Source: an uncultured Lachnospiraceae bacterium (lineage in GTDB: Bacteria; Bacillota; Clostridia; Lachnospirales; Lachnospiraceae). From it: 64,000 bases of DNA. The notes under the pieces were generated by a model. It worked only from the letters and a program-made list of their open reading frames with translations, had not been told where the DNA came from and searched no databases. Positions within the stretch are counted from its first letter, which is position 1; the number at the start of each line of letters is the position of its first letter. A program made the position numbers and the translations under genes. Location of the stretch: positions 219,598 through 283,597 of the forward strand of contig CAKQYS010000002.1 of the NCBI GenBank assembly GCA_934293375.1, in the 5' to 3' direction. Shown here piece by piece: positions 62,806 to 64,000 of the stretch.

Positions 62806-63750
62806 ATGCATGATGTGGTAAAGCTGCTTGGTGAAAGAGAAGATCCGAGTCAGGTGGAAGCAAAAATATTGGAAGGACAAGTTATAGTAAGAAGGCCAAA
62901 AGCATTTCCACCTGCAATAGCATGTTCAATTATTGTCAAGCAGGAGACAATGTTTGAGTATCTTGAACTTCGGATAAAAGAAATTTTGGATGATGGTACA
63001 TATATCATTGATAATAGTGAGCAGAAAAACTGCCATGTTTATATTATGATACGGACAAAAATGATTCAAAATGACAGGGTTGATTTTACATTAAATCTTG
63101 ATAATGCTTCTAATCAAGAGCTTTTACATTATGTGCAGTTTATGAAATTAGTATCAGAGGGGGTTGAGATTGCTATTAAGGTACTAAGTGTTGGAGAGAT
63201 ATTATGTTCTGGTATTGTGAATACAACTTCGTATAACTGTAGTTTTGCCAATATTGATGAAGAACTGCATTTTTTGAGGGATGTATGTGATATTGAAAAA
63301 TATGTAGGGCATGATATTAAGATTCCAAAGATAATTACAGAAAAGCAGATGCAGGAGCTCTCTTATCTAGCAGGTTTGATTCGTAGAGAGGAGCAGCCAT
63401 TTAGCTGGAAAGAGCTTTCTATTGTTGGTACAGTAGATGATAATCTCCGTAAAAGGTTAGCAGAGATGGGTAAAGATGAGCATGAGGTGTCTTTTGTGGG
63501 GAGTTTTGATGTGCCGTTATTTGATCAGAATGTACATATTTCTCTAGTCAGGAGATTGGATCATGCGATTGTATCAAATTATGATAAAATGATGAAAAAG
63601 CTTGAGGTTCTAGATGATGGTGATAGTATAACCATGTCTTTTACGAATTTTGGTGATGATTCTGGTGCGGATTATCTGAATATTACTGATATAGAAACAG
63701 AGAGCAAATGTGTGGAATGTTATGCCCAGAAAAGAGAGAAAAATGGGTGA
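62806..63750 (+). CDS. Unrecognised protein, probable C-terminal part of the same disrupted gene
   Basis: A frame of about 314 codons from ATG 62806 (open from TTG 62794) with no ribosome site, consistent with being a gene fragment. The first residues MHDVVKLLGEREDPSQVEA continue smoothly from the upstream frame segment DDDILDYADRHQLQLKLE. The rest is mixed alpha/beta with many Glu, Asp and Ile and no catalytic motif I know. It has no signal peptide or membrane helix. It is an accessory gene between the polysaccharide operon and the next promoter. Confidence 0.6.
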   Translation: MHDVVKLLGEREDPSQVEAKILEGQVIVRRPKAFPPAIACSIIVKQETMFEYLELRIKEILDDGTYIIDNSEQKNCHVYIMIRTKMIQNDRVDFTLNLDNASNQELLHYVQFMKLVSEGVEIAIKVLSVGEILCSGIVNTTSYNCSFANIDEELHFLRDVCDIEKYVGHDIKIPKIITEKQMQELSYLAGLIRREEQPFSWKELSIVGTVDDNLRKRLAEMGKDEHEVSFVGSFDVPLFDQNVHISLVRRLDHAIVSNYDKMMKKLEVLDDGDSITMSFTNFGDDSGADYLNITDIETESKCVECYAQKREKNG

Positions 63751-63893
63751 CATATATGATTTGCAAAACTAGATAGAAGATATATGTAGGATCAGTTTAG
63801 AATGTTATCTTGATGAGATGCTTGAGGGATATTTGGGATAATTGGTACAAATGTGATTATTATATATTTGTAGATAAAGATAATATATAAATA

Positions 63894-63921
63894 TTGACAT
63901 TGCCCAATTATGTGGTATGAT
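63894..63921 (+). promoter_or_regulatory. Sigma-A promoter near the right edge
   Basis: A consensus TTGACA (63894-63899), 16-bp spacer and TATGAT (63916-63921). It lies about 60 bp before the start of the gene cut by the window edge. Confidence 0.8.
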
Positions 63922-63981
63922 ATATATATGAATTCATACATATGACATACCGGTGTGTCTCCAGAAGAAGGAGGTACATGA

Positions 63982-64000
63982 TTGAACAAGACAAACGGAT
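63982..64000 (+). CDS. Start of a gene running off the right edge
   Basis: AAGGAGG (63968-63974) is followed seven bases later by TTG 63982 (would read MNKTNG); an ATG at 63978 is only three bases from the ribosome site and in a different frame (MIEQDKR). With the promoter just upstream, a new transcription unit begins here. The product cannot be identified. Confidence 0.5.

Noticed and set aside
1..64000. tRNA, rRNA, T-box or other classic RNA genes
   Set aside because: No cloverleaf-like segment with a GTTCRANNC arm, no rRNA core sequence and no T-box UGG-type antiterminator was recognised while reading both strands; a covariance-model scan would settle this.

Overview
The window reads as chromosome of an anaerobic, endospore-lineage Firmicute, most likely a Lachnospiraceae-type Clostridium relative. 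The reasons are a complete spoIIIAA-AH operon and spoIVB, strong AGGAGG-type ribosome sites with frequent GTG/TTG starts, and a housekeeping gene order matching the Bacillus/Clostridium block aroQ - efp - spoIIIA - asp23 - nusB - xseAB - ispA - dxs - tlyA - argR - recN - spoIVB. No rRNA, tRNA, CRISPR array or intact insertion sequence was recognised.

Region 1 (1-17.7 kb) is a type IV pilus (T4P) locus, cut by the left edge inside pilT. It continues with pilC, a strongly expressed-looking major pilin, a PilM-PilN fusion, an enlarged PilO, four pilin-like tip proteins (one an 884-residue PilX/GspK-like protein lacking Glu5) and a 1935-residue exported protein, and ends at a perfect intrinsic terminator. 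Extension ATPase (PilB) and prepilin peptidase (PilD) are not in the window and probably lie to the left.

Region 2 (17.7-39 kb) is housekeeping and sporulation: yqeG, an aroE-aroK fusion, a second orphan major-pilin gene, aroQ, efp, an LtaS-like sulfatase, spoIIIAA-AH, asp23, nusB, xseA, xseB, a prenyl synthase, dxs, tlyA, nadK, argR, recN and spoIVB. Compared with the B. subtilis order, papA, accBC, folD and spo0A are absent here. The place of spo0A after spoIVB is taken by a convergent chemoreceptor gene that abuts spoIVB with no spacer.

Region 3 (40.6-61.9 kb) is a Wzx/Wzy-type exopolysaccharide or capsule operon driven by a consensus sigma-A promoter. Regulators come first (CpsB phosphatase, LCP ligase, CpsC/CpsD kinase pair), followed by a very basic secreted protein. 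Next is a PglF-PglE-PglC-PglD-like set, which predicts a di-N-acetylbacillosamine-type first sugar. After it come a variable AT-rich cassette of glycosyltransferases, an ATP-grasp enzyme, Wzx, an EpsG/Wzy-like polymerase and an acyltransferase, and last a UDP-glucuronate 4-epimerase and a terminator. A 284-bp hairpin-forming non-autonomous mobile element with matching terminal repeats and 15-bp flanking direct repeats sits between the LCP gene and cpsC. A 27-bp relative of it lies just upstream of spoIVB.

Region 4 (61.9-64 kb) holds an unrecognised gene that appears split by frameshifts, then a strong promoter and the first codons of a gene running off the right edge.
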